Positions 1-8,046 of a stretch of 64,000 nt of DNA are shown here, piece after piece. The notes beneath the pieces were generated by a model. The model ran no database searches and was not told the origin of the DNA. It saw only the letters and a program-made list of their open reading frames with translations. The position numbers were made by a program, and so were the translations under genes. Position 1 is the stretch's first letter. The number at the start of each line of letters is the position of its first letter. Source of the DNA: UBA6055 sp965203755 (GTDB lineage Bacteria; Chloroflexota; Anaerolineae; Aggregatilineales; Phototrophicaceae); assembly GCA_965203755.1 (NCBI GenBank), contig OZ241910.1, positions 558,001-622,000 of the forward strand, given 5' to 3'.

Positions 1-108
1 GCTGGCGTCATTGAGTCTGGTTTCATCCAGCAGGTTGGCGGCCGAGGCGCAGGCGGCCAATACCACTGCGCTTGACACAGCAAAAAGGCAGAGCAAAATG
101 CGATTCAT
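1..108 (-). CDS. Lipoprotein, N-terminal fragment cut by window edge
   Basis: Reading the minus strand from the ATG at 106-108 gives 36 residues up to the window edge. The first 20 form a lipoprotein signal peptide: a short basic start (MNR), a hydrophobic stretch rich in Leu, Val and Ala, and a lipobox LAAC with the lipidated Cys at residue 20. The in-frame codon run upstream meets a TGA at about 121-123, so this start is the likely one. The mature protein is expected on the outer face of the membrane. The rest lies outside the window, so its function cannot be told; solute-binding lipoproteins often look like this. Confidence 0.6.
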   Translation of the reverse strand, partial: MNRILLCLFAVSSAVVLAACASAANLLDETRLNDAS

Positions 109-214
109 CCAGTTTCGCTTTCAAAACATAGTTGGCGGCAGCAAATGTATCATAACAGAGGCGCGGCGATTTGTACAGTATCCCGGCAGCGCAGATTGTA
201 AAGCAACAGCAGCG

Positions 215-243
215 AATAAAAAAGAGGCGCTTTTACGCCTCTT
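215..243 (-). terminator. Rho-independent terminator after the secreted PPC-domain gene
   Basis: On the minus strand an 8-bp perfect stem (AAGAGGCG / CGCCTCTT) closes a 6-nt loop and runs into a T-rich tract (TTTTATT). It lies 6 bases after the stop codon of the gene at 250-2406, the position and form expected of an intrinsic terminator for that gene. Confidence 0.85.
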
Positions 244-249
244 CACGGC

Positions 250-2406
250 TTAGTTTTTTCGCATGGTTAAGGTATATCCACCGATAGTCCCGCCGTATTG
301 GGTCGCAAAGCGGGTGGCGATAATCGTATAAGGGCCATTTTCCGGCAGGATCATCTCGCTGATAATCGAGTCAGTGGGCAGGCCGGTCGCCCCCAGCAGC
401 GCCGCATCGCCATCATCATTGGCGGCGATTTCCTGTCCGCTGGGGCTAATCAGAAACAGGTTGGCATCCAGGGTTTGCGTCGATGCCGCCATGCGGATGG
501 TCACCGTTTCGCCGGTTATGCCGTCAAAGCTGTAAAGGTCAAAGGCGTTCGATGGTGTAATCACGCCGGTTTGGGCTTGACCGCTTAGGATGACCGGCGC
601 CGACAGGATTTCTGGCTGGTAAGCCAATGTTTGGCTGCCGCCATCAATAAAGCCGCCGCTGCCGGCTGTCGCCGAGCCAGAGGGAAGCACCGTAAAATTG
701 GTGACGAATCGCTGATCCACCAGTGGAAGCCGCTGTTCGACCGCGATGGTCTCGCCGGCGACTTCAATCACCAGCGTAAACTCAACCGGCGTTGGCAAAT
801 CTGCACAAGCGTTCTGATACCACACTTCAACCTCGTAGGTTCCTGGACGGATGCGACCGAAGGGCCAATAGATGTAAGAAACCGGAGCGCCGGTATCCGC
901 CGGGATACAGTTGACATTGCCATTTTCCTGCAAGATGCCGCCGCTGTTGCTGAATGGCGCATCATCAAACACCACGTCTCCGATAGGATCGCGCACGAGC
1001 AGCTGCAAATCGGCGCCGGTGCCCCAAAGCAGCGTCACCTCAATGTCGCCCTGGGGCAGCTGCAAGGCCGCCAATTCCAGGGGAACGTCATTGGCAGGAC
1101 CCGACAGGGTTAATTGGAACTGGCCTTCAGTACCGCCCAACTCTTTGCCATAGCGAGTCGCAATGATGATATAGGTATCGTCATTCAGCAGTCTGGCGTT
1201 TTCAATGAACGAGTCGGTCGTCGCGCGGGCATCGTCATTCACACTGATGACGGCGCCTCTGGAATCCACGATTTGCAACAGCGTATCCAGATTCGGACCC
1301 AAAGCCTGCATCTCCACCGAGATCACTTCGCCAGCTGCGCCGGCAAAGGAGTAGGTTGCGAAGGTCTGTTCATTGCTGATTTCGCCCACGGCCGGCTCAT
1401 CGCGGCGAATGGCAGTCGGAACATTGGCTGAAATATCAAACGCGGCCGGCAGCAGCGCCAAACTTGAATCCGGATAGACGCCCCCCGCATGCACTGTCGC
1501 TATGCCATTGCCGTCAATCTCGAAACGGGCGACATAAACACTGTCCTGCCCCGGCCGCGGCGGCGCGAGTATGCCATCAATCGACCCGCTTGCCACACCA
1601 TCCACAGTCACTTGAACCGAGAACGGCGCCGACAGCACCGTGGCATCACAGGCTTGCCGATAAAACACCAGGATTTCATAACTGCCGGTCGGCAAAAATC
1701 CGGGCTGCCAGGCTGCGGTTTCGACTGGGCTTTCGCTTATCACTTCGCACAAGCCATTGGCATCGAATCCGAAGCTGCCGCCATTGCTGGTTGTACGTGA
1801 ATCCCAATACAGAGTTTCGCCGGATGGGTCGCGAACTTGCAGGTTCATATCGGCCGCGCCGGTCCAGTCTAGGCTCACTTGAATGCCGCCGGCAATCAAA
1901 ATCTGTTCCGGCGCCGGTTCAGCCGTCGTCGCGGCGGCGCTTGCATCGGCCGCTGGAACGGTCTCGACAGTTTCAGGAAGCTCATGGAAAGTCAACGTCA
2001 GGTCAAAGACAGATGCCGCGGCGGTGCTGCCGGGCGCAAAATAAACGACGACAAAATAGCGCCCGCCGGCCGTCAGCAGCACATCGTCCACGCTCACCAC
2101 ACCCGAGGCGGCGGCATCAGCAGCCTGTGCCACCGTATTTCCATTGGAGTCACTTATCAACAGCGCCAAAGCGGCCGCGCCTTCATTAACAGCCGCTACC
2201 GCTGCCCTTGCGCCGGCAGCTGCATCAAACACATAAGCGATTGCAGTCGCTTCGGCTCCCAATGCGCCGGACAGGGTTGAGCCAGGCACAAGAATACGCT
2301 CCTCATCCTGCGCTAACACCGGCGACAAACTCAATAGTAGCATGCTGGTCAGCGCAAATAAAAATAACCGCCGCCACCTATGCCATTTCGTGATCAGCCC
2401 AAGCAT
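250..2406 (-). CDS. Secreted multi-domain protein with alternating PPC-like and DUF2135-like beta modules
   Basis: A 718-residue exported protein. The start is set by an AGGGAGG ribosome site at 2415-2421, 8 bases before the ATG at 2406; a longer ORF exists but lacks such a site. A signal peptide spans about residues 1-32, ending near PVLAQ. Five beta-rich modules alternate. PPC-like modules (pre-peptidase C-terminal) lie near 40-145, 340-435 and 605-718; the last two share a YTIIATR or YIIIATR motif followed by GGT. Modules resembling DUF2135/YfaP lie near 175-290 and 450-575; they share a VRDP motif, paired Cys and a GSYE or GTYE turn before a YxxAC motif. No catalytic domain is seen, so an adhesive or surface role is inferred. 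It has its own terminator and is divergent from the L,D-transpeptidase gene. Confidence 0.75.
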   Translation of the reverse strand: MLGLITKWHRWRRLFLFALTSMLLLSLSPVLAQDEERILVPGSTLSGALGAEATAIAYVFDAAAGARAAVAAVNEGAAALALLISDSNGNTVAQAADAAASGVVSVDDVLLTAGGRYFVVVYFAPGSTAAASVFDLTLTFHELPETVETVPAADASAAATTAEPAPEQILIAGGIQVSLDWTGAADMNLQVRDPSGETLYWDSRTTSNGGSFGFDANGLCEVISESPVETAAWQPGFLPTGSYEILVFYRQACDATVLSAPFSVQVTVDGVASGSIDGILAPPRPGQDSVYVARFEIDGNGIATVHAGGVYPDSSLALLPAAFDISANVPTAIRRDEPAVGEISNEQTFATYSFAGAAGEVISVEMQALGPNLDTLLQIVDSRGAVISVNDDARATTDSFIENARLLNDDTYIIIATRYGKELGGTEGQFQLTLSGPANDVPLELAALQLPQGDIEVTLLWGTGADLQLLVRDPIGDVVFDDAPFSNSGGILQENGNVNCIPADTGAPVSYIYWPFGRIRPGTYEVEVWYQNACADLPTPVEFTLVIEVAGETIAVEQRLPLVDQRFVTNFTVLPSGSATAGSGGFIDGGSQTLAYQPEILSAPVILSGQAQTGVITPSNAFDLYSFDGITGETVTIRMAASTQTLDANLFLISPSGQEIAANDDGDAALLGATGLPTDSIISEMILPENGPYTIIATRFATQYGGTIGGYTLTMRKN

Positions 2407-2632
2407 ACAAGCGACCTCCCTAACATGGTCAGATTCAATCCACCTTCTCCTGCAAGTATAGCCGATTATCACCAGCTGGACTATACGTTTTTCGCCGGTG
2501 ATTTTTTCGCCTGCCCCGGCGGGCGCATTCTACAAACAAACTCGCCATCCATCCATTCGCAATACCAAAACTCCCATTCGGCATTATAATGCGTTCTAAT
2601 AGGTATAGGGTCGCCGGTTTTGGAGCCAGGCC
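2407..2632. promoter_or_regulatory. Divergent promoter region between the secreted protein and the L,D-transpeptidase
   Basis: This 226-base gap separates two genes that read away from each other. On the plus strand a perfect TATAAT lies at 2585-2590, about 43 bases before the ATG at 2633, but no good -35 box is seen. On the minus strand TATACT lies at 2455-2460, about 49 bases before the ATG at 2406, also with a weak -35. Both are candidate -10 boxes only. Confidence 0.35.
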
Positions 2633-3703
2633 ATGAAACCACGCAGCGCACTGTTTACCCTGGGTTCAATCCTTATTCTGCTTGCATCTTCAGTCACCGC
2701 GCAAGGCACGCGCCAACTCGCGCACACTGTTCAGCCCATCGCCGCGAACCCAATCACTCATGTGGTTCAGCGCGGCGAAGTCCTGGGCGAGATTGCCCAA
2801 CGTTATGACGTAGACTTACAAGAACTTAAATCGTTCAATGACATTCATACCCATGTTATTTACCCCGGACAGGAATTGACGATACCCGATTTATCGCCGC
2901 CAACTATGACACAGCCCGTCACTGTCACCAGCCGCATCACCCATGTGGTTCAGCGCGGCGAAGTCCTGGGCAAGATCGCCGAGCGCTATGACGTCACTGT
3001 AGCCGACCTGATGAGCGCCAATGGCATCATCAATCCGCATCGAATTGACTTTGGGCAGGAATTGCGCGTATGGGTGCCTGAATCGGCGGCCGCTGGCTTA
3101 ACGCCTGATACCATCGCCGAAGGGCGGCAGCAGCATATCGTGCAGCCAGGTGAATATCTGTCGATGATTGGACAGCAGCTGGGCATCAGCTGGACAGCGA
3201 TTGCCGAGCTTAACGGCATCGTTAATGCCAACACCGTTTATCCCGGCATGACCTTGATTATTCCCAACAGCAGCGATCTGGCATCCTATCGAGCCGGCTT
3301 GCTGAATTATCACAACTTTGACGTCAATCATCCCGGACCCCGCGTGGGCACAGGTCGTGAACTGGTGGTGGTACTTAGTGCACAGATGGCTTATGCTTAT
3401 GAAGATGGCATCCTCAAGCGCCGCGCGCTGGTATCGACTGGACTGCCAGCCACACCAACAGTACGGGGGGATTTTGCCATCTATAGCAAAACCCGCGAAC
3501 AAACCATGTCCGGCCCCGACTATGACCTGGAAAATGTCGAATGGGTAATGTATTTTTACCGGGGATATGGATTCCACGGCACCTGGTGGCATAACAATTT
3601 TGGTCAGCCCATGAGCCACGGCTGCGTCAACATGACCAACGAAGATGCCAAATGGTTCTATGACTTTGCCGGTATCGGCACGCCGGTTCACGTCCGCTCT
3701 TAG
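2633..3703 (+). CDS. LysM-repeat L,D-transpeptidase (YkuD family)
   Basis: A 356-residue secreted cell-wall enzyme. It has a signal peptide (about 1-24, ending SVTAQ), three LysM peptidoglycan-binding repeats (about 41-86, 102-148, 168-211) and a C-terminal YkuD catalytic domain (about 243-355). The catalytic signature is present: His315 in a HGTWW motif and SHGCVN with the nucleophile Cys331. The family makes 3-3 cross-links or attaches proteins to peptidoglycan by cutting and rejoining tetrapeptide stems. A GGAG ribosome site 7 bases before the ATG supports the start. The gene stands alone, convergent with the HD-domain gene. Confidence 0.9.
   Translation: MKPRSALFTLGSILILLASSVTAQGTRQLAHTVQPIAANPITHVVQRGEVLGEIAQRYDVDLQELKSFNDIHTHVIYPGQELTIPDLSPPTMTQPVTVTSRITHVVQRGEVLGKIAERYDVTVADLMSANGIINPHRIDFGQELRVWVPESAAAGLTPDTIAEGRQQHIVQPGEYLSMIGQQLGISWTAIAELNGIVNANTVYPGMTLIIPNSSDLASYRAGLLNYHNFDVNHPGPRVGTGRELVVVLSAQMAYAYEDGILKRRALVSTGLPATPTVRGDFAIYSKTREQTMSGPDYDLENVEWVMYFYRGYGFHGTWWHNNFGQPMSHGCVNMTNEDAKWFYDFAGIGTPVHVRS
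2759..2971 (+). repeat. Two identical 30-base direct repeats encoding LysM cores
   Basis: Positions 2759-2788 and 2942-2971 are identical over 30 bases and encode the start of LysM 1 and LysM 2 (HVVQRGEVLG). Flanking codons differ, so this is a recent copy or gene conversion inside the gene. The third LysM is not part of the identity. Confidence 0.85.
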
Positions 3704-3733
3704 CAGCCCCCGCCATCAGGAGGCGTTTCCTCG

Positions 3734-4324
3734 CTATGGACGCGCCTTGCCGCCATCCAGTTCCAATTCAGCTGCGTGGTCTTGCATCGCCTTCAGCACC
3801 AGCGGCACATGAAAGTCCCAGACATCGACGCCCAGCACGGCGCAGCCATCAATCACATCCTGCCGATTGACTCCGGCGGCGAAGGCTTTGTCTTTCCACT
3901 TCTTCCTGATGCTCCTGACCTTGACATCGCGGATGTCCTTGCTCGGACGCACCAGCGCCACCGCCGTAATCAAGCCGGTCAGTTCATCGACCGCATAGAG
4001 CGCCTTGTCGCGGAGTGTTACGCGGTCATCCGCCGCCAGCGGACCATGGCTTAATATGGTGCGGATGTCCTCCTCATCCAGCCCGCGCCCGCGCAAAATC
4101 GGCGCGCCGGCCATCGGATGCTGTTCCAGCGACGGATGAATCTCCCAATCGAAATCATGCAGCAGCCCAACCAGCCCCCAGGAATCGGGGTCCTGGCTGT
4201 AATGCGCGGCATAAGCCCGCATCGCAAACTCAACTGCCAGCATGTGCTTCCGCAAGCTGTCCGCCTGCACAAATTCGCATACGATCTTCCATGCCTGTTG
4301 CCTGTTCAAAGTTTGTAACTCCAT
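3734..4324 (-). CDS. HD-domain phosphohydrolase-like protein
   Basis: A 196-residue cytosolic protein. The HD metal-binding signature is visible: His in LRKHMLAVEFAM (about residues 25-36), then LLHDFDWE with the paired His-Asp (about 54-61), and a later Asp in VDELTG. The size fits the small HDIG-type hydrolases often annotated as HAD- or nucleotide-linked phosphohydrolases; the substrate cannot be told from sequence. It ends convergent to the L,D-transpeptidase gene and lies just downstream of the AT-rich cassette, from which its base composition differs, so it is probably not part of that cassette. Confidence 0.75.
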   Translation of the reverse strand: MELQTLNRQQAWKIVCEFVQADSLRKHMLAVEFAMRAYAAHYSQDPDSWGLVGLLHDFDWEIHPSLEQHPMAGAPILRGRGLDEEDIRTILSHGPLAADDRVTLRDKALYAVDELTGLITAVALVRPSKDIRDVKVRSIRKKWKDKAFAAGVNRQDVIDGCAVLGVDVWDFHVPLVLKAMQDHAAELELDGGKARP

Positions 4325-4351
4325 TCACAAAATACATTGCTTAACATACTT

Positions 4352-5992
4352 TCAGTACAGCTGTGATACGAAGCGAGTTGTAATCCTGTTTATGGTCTCT
4401 CGCACGTTAAGCAAAGCGTCTTCCGGATCCAGTACATTCCCTTTTTCGATCTTCTCGTCCTCAAGAACAAGAGCATATTCTACTGAAGCGACTTCATAGC
4501 ACATCTCGCGAAATTGCCTGCCTTCAATGTTGTTGCCGCTTGCTTGCAATGCGTTTGCAATCTGATAATGATCAAGATTGATGTATATTATCTTTTCATT
4601 GCGATTGTATCTAGATCGCGGTTCTGAATGAGTAACATTCTCGTAGGCTATCGAAAAAATGGGACGACGGTTCTTGCTGCTGCCTTTCTTTGTACGTTTT
4701 TTAGCGCCCGGATCATTGCCGTTAATTATAGACGGACCGGGCCCAGGTGTTTCACCCTCCGATCTATCTGAACCGCGATTTCCATTGCCATGTGGATTGC
4801 CTGCCTCCTGCTTACCACTAGGAATATCGCCGCCGCCGGGAGTAAGTTCACCAGTTTCATCTAATATCTCATCAACTCCTTTTGAACCTTGTCTATTTTT
4901 TATTCTCTGGGCGATTTCCAGTTCCATTTCCTGTTGAGCAAAATCTTCATTCAGTATTTCAGCAATTTTTTCCGCCTCTTTCGCCAATTTTCGCGCTCGC
5001 TCTGTTCTGCGCCTTTTTCTTTCAGCTTGCGCCAATTCCTGGCGCACTTGCTCAAGTTCATGCGAAATCCACCCTAGCAGCATTGCTACAACCGGGTTCT
5101 GCGGATTAAGTTTAATACTGCGTGTATTATCGAACGGTGGTATCTTCCAATCTCCATCTTCTAGTATTGGAACATCAACTTCCCCAAAAATATATTGCGA
5201 CCTTTCTTTATTTTCGATCCCTGCAAGCGTGGTTTCATGCCAGATGCCGTGTGACAAGATATCGACTCCATTTCTGCTTTCATCAAGCGGCACCGGGGAT
5301 ATCTTGATAGTTAGAACAACATCGCCTGTATGCTCCCGGAGATGAGGCGGCGGACTCTTTTCGATTACATCAATGCAAGCTGGCTCTTCAAAGTTGCAAT
5401 CGTGTCCGTTTATAATAACTTGAGCCCGCCCCCTATAACGACCCAAGTGATGTTCAATATGTGAAATAACCTTTTCGATTTTTGATCTTTTCTTCAGATT
5501 AAAGTCTAATACCTTAACTTTCGTTCCATTCTCTTCATAGGTTGCTTCATCTACTTGTACATCTTGCACCGGAATAGGCTCGCCATCTGAAGCATTCTCA
5601 ATATCCTTGCGGGTAAGTTTTACAACATTACGCAATCCATCCTGTACCGTGTCAATAATTAAGGTATTCGCCAATCCAAAAGCAGCCGACTTGCCTGTGC
5701 CGAACCGTCCGCGGACTCTCTTTCCCTTGCGCCTTTGCATATTTTCACCGTGCATTTGGAAAAAATTGACTAATTCAGTTCGCGACATCCCCCTGCCATT
5801 GTCTTCCACAGCAATTAAACCGGGTTTAATCTCAACAACAACGCGCGCTATTTCTCCCTCCTTTGCCGCATCAAGCGAATTTGACACGTATTCCCAAACA
5901 ATCTTGGGAATCGTATTAAAAACCGCCGCACTTTGCAGCAAATCCCGCGAGACATGCGACGTCACAGTTATTTTATCAGTTTGTTTCAACAT
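4352..5992 (-). CDS. GHKL (HSP90/MORC-like) ATPase with coiled coil
   Basis: A 546-residue protein. The GHKL ATP-binding boxes are clear: N-box EYVSNSLDA (34-42), G1 box VEDNGRGM (62-69) and G2 box GRFGTGK (95-101). A transducer-like region follows to about 300, then a charged coiled coil (about 310-370), a Gly/Pro/Ser-rich linker (about 380-440) and a compact C-terminal domain (443-546). In HSP90, MutL, gyrase B and MORC proteins this ATPase works as a dimeric clamp; the coiled coil suggests the same here. Its ATG follows the stop codon of the upstream gene with no gap, so the two are co-translated. It is AT-rich compared with its surroundings. Target and partners are unknown. Confidence 0.75.
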   Translation of the reverse strand: MLKQTDKITVTSHVSRDLLQSAAVFNTIPKIVWEYVSNSLDAAKEGEIARVVVEIKPGLIAVEDNGRGMSRTELVNFFQMHGENMQRRKGKRVRGRFGTGKSAAFGLANTLIIDTVQDGLRNVVKLTRKDIENASDGEPIPVQDVQVDEATYEENGTKVKVLDFNLKKRSKIEKVISHIEHHLGRYRGRAQVIINGHDCNFEEPACIDVIEKSPPPHLREHTGDVVLTIKISPVPLDESRNGVDILSHGIWHETTLAGIENKERSQYIFGEVDVPILEDGDWKIPPFDNTRSIKLNPQNPVVAMLLGWISHELEQVRQELAQAERKRRRTERARKLAKEAEKIAEILNEDFAQQEMELEIAQRIKNRQGSKGVDEILDETGELTPGGGDIPSGKQEAGNPHGNGNRGSDRSEGETPGPGPSIINGNDPGAKKRTKKGSSKNRRPIFSIAYENVTHSEPRSRYNRNEKIIYINLDHYQIANALQASGNNIEGRQFREMCYEVASVEYALVLEDEKIEKGNVLDPEDALLNVRETINRITTRFVSQLY

Positions 5993-7870
5993 CTATTTAA
6001 ATTCCTTATTAATCGCAACAGTTCTATCCCACGCATTAAATATCAGTTGGATTCTATCTCCAACTTTGCAGTCAAAATATCTTATTGCCGTGGACAATCC
6101 GCGTATTTCGTTTTCTGTTACGGTGATTTTCCTAGTCTTTCCATTATCCGATTTATATTCCCATTCACCTTCCAAATTCGGAAGTTTGTCTGACATCAGC
6201 GTACCGCTTCCTATGGCAAGTATGCCAAGATTAGCTCCAATAATGATATTACCGTGAGTATCATATTCTTCATGGAGATTCACCGGAGTCCTTTCCTTAG
6301 CCAGACGAGCGCGTTCAATAGCATCATAACTTGGCTGCAATCCTCTTAACTTGTACAAACTCCTTTGGAAATTATCAAAAAGAGGCGATCTCTGCAAAGT
6401 TGCATGTAGGGATGCAAATGACAAAGCACTGTCAATCATGGCATGCGCCAATTCAAAATGATGCGCTACTCCGTTTGTTTTGCGTATTGTCTCAAGAATG
6501 ATTGCCTCCCCAGTATTCAATTCTTCAGATATTTCACCATCCCAGTACCACAAATCATCTTCGTTCGGATAGCCGTAGTTACTCAAGATTGTCTTGAGCG
6601 CGTCAGGCGGCGGCACTGGAAATTCTGTCTTCACGAGGGTATGCTCGATTCCAAAATATACATCGCGGATTTCCAAAGGGCCGCAGTATTGAAACATCTT
6701 GAACAGCGACTTGTGAAAAACATAACTCTTACCAAGAGAATCTGGCATGTAGTCGTATGACATATACCAGCCATTGCCAACTTCAAAAAAATCATGCGCT
6801 TCAAGAATTTCTTGCATTTCTGTTTGAGCATAAGGCATATCCTCCTGCTCAACGAGCCACTCTAGAGAAACCGCGCCAGAATGCTGTAGATGTCGCCGTA
6901 CAAGTTTCCTCTCTTCAGATGACACCTTTTCCGTAAGATGCAAAACTCTGGCAGGGGTTGAGGATTTGCCTTGCCCATGCAAGCGAAGAATATAATCTAA
7001 ACATTTGGGAAACTCGATTGCGGTATCTGAATCGCTAGTGAGTTTATAAACAGCCACCATTAGTTCAATTTGATCAAAACCAAAAAACTTCTCATTTGTC
7101 CAATCCCCTAGAAGTCCCGTCCTCAACAAGCGCTGCGACCAATCTTCAAACGAAATATCCATGCCACTATCCCCTGCAAACAGAATAGCGCTTCGAATTC
7201 GTATCAAAGGAACAGACGCTATTGTCGATTCAAAGCGAGATATACCTTGCTTTTCAAGCTGTCTAACGCGTTCGCGTGTAATCGAGAGCGCAATGCCAAC
7301 TGTTTCAAGGGTCTGTTTCCGAAAACCGTACCTGCGTCTTAATATATCTAACTCTCTTGGCCGTAATAGCGACAGCAAAAACTCCAGTTCATCCGAAACC
7401 GAAATCAATGATGCAAGTATTTTCAATAATCTGTCGTACAAATCCGCAGTAAAAATACTGGCTTGTGCAAGTTCACCAAGAGTTTTGCCGTCAACAGCTA
7501 TCTCCGGATGAAGAAGACCAGCGCGCATTTGCTTGGCGAGTAAAGCCTGCTGCCACTTTACCACTTCTTGTATTGGAACGCGGGGAGTCAAGTCGATGAT
7601 GGGTATGTTAGAAGCCGCAGAGAAGCCCGCTTTCTCATGTCTCTGCGGAGAGGATATCAATGTGATATTTGCAAGTTTTCCCTCAATCTGGGCAACGCCC
7701 TTCTCACCCATATTGCGAATCGCAAACAATTTATCTGCATTATGAACTTCCAGCAATTCTCCTATCGTATGCACGCGTGAGCGTCTCAAGGCGTTATAAA
7801 CACGCACACTTAGACCCAGTACATCAACCGCGTCATCCTCGCCGCATGTAATTTTTTCGTCTTCTATCAT
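5993..7870 (-). CDS. RNA polymerase alpha-CTD-like / sigma region-4 fusion protein
   Basis: A 625-residue protein with an unusual layout. Residues about 12-72 look like the helix-hairpin-helix C-terminal domain of the RNA polymerase alpha subunit (VRVYNALRRSRVHTIGELL, then IRNMGEKG). Residues about 168-215 look like sigma-70 region 4 (LRPRELDILRRRYGF followed by ITRERVRQLEK). The middle (about 320-510) is helical with winged-helix-like modules, and the end (about 535-625) is predicted beta-rich. No catalytic motif is seen. There are no sigma region 2 features, so it is not a standard sigma factor; DNA binding or polymerase contact is inferred. It is abutted by the GHKL ATPase gene and preceded by a DNA methyltransferase. 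The region is AT-rich, suggesting transfer. Its start lacks a clear ribosome site. Confidence 0.65.
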   Translation of the reverse strand: MIEDEKITCGEDDAVDVLGLSVRVYNALRRSRVHTIGELLEVHNADKLFAIRNMGEKGVAQIEGKLANITLISSPQRHEKAGFSAASNIPIIDLTPRVPIQEVVKWQQALLAKQMRAGLLHPEIAVDGKTLGELAQASIFTADLYDRLLKILASLISVSDELEFLLSLLRPRELDILRRRYGFRKQTLETVGIALSITRERVRQLEKQGISRFESTIASVPLIRIRSAILFAGDSGMDISFEDWSQRLLRTGLLGDWTNEKFFGFDQIELMVAVYKLTSDSDTAIEFPKCLDYILRLHGQGKSSTPARVLHLTEKVSSEERKLVRRHLQHSGAVSLEWLVEQEDMPYAQTEMQEILEAHDFFEVGNGWYMSYDYMPDSLGKSYVFHKSLFKMFQYCGPLEIRDVYFGIEHTLVKTEFPVPPPDALKTILSNYGYPNEDDLWYWDGEISEELNTGEAIILETIRKTNGVAHHFELAHAMIDSALSFASLHATLQRSPLFDNFQRSLYKLRGLQPSYDAIERARLAKERTPVNLHEEYDTHGNIIIGANLGILAIGSGTLMSDKLPNLEGEWEYKSDNGKTRKITVTENEIRGLSTAIRYFDCKVGDRIQLIFNAWDRTVAINKEFK

Positions 7871-7933
7871 TGCTACATACTCATAGACATACTATCGCAG
7901 GGTCCGAGTTTATCATACATGCGCCTACTCCTG

Positions 7934-7981
7934 TTACCCCTTCACCGCGCCGAATGTAATCTCTTTGATGATTACTTCACG
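7934..7981 (-). pseudogene. Possible remnant of a sugar ABC transporter permease C-terminus
   Basis: In the gap between the sigma-like gene and the methyltransferase gene, the minus strand reads REVIIKEITFGAVKG and then TAA. The end (GAVKG-stop) resembles the C-terminus of MalG-type sugar ABC permeases. A TAG lies just upstream in frame and no permease body exists nearby, so if real it is a scar of an older gene broken when the cassette arrived. It is too short to be sure. Confidence 0.25.
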
Positions 7982-8046
7982 CTAATGATCGCTCTTCAAA
8001 ATCATTCGCAGTATGTTTTGCAGCGCCTTGTTTGAGAGTGCCATCG

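Noticed and set aside
1464..2189. Long plus-strand ORF of 241 codons inside the secreted-protein gene
   Set aside because: Low-complexity Arg/His/Pro content and antisense placement on a gene with signal peptide, domains and terminator show it is a shadow.
8021..8046. Short minus-strand ORF MALSNKALQN before the methyltransferase stop
   Set aside because: Twenty codons without ribosome site or match; kept only as part of the possible permease scar.
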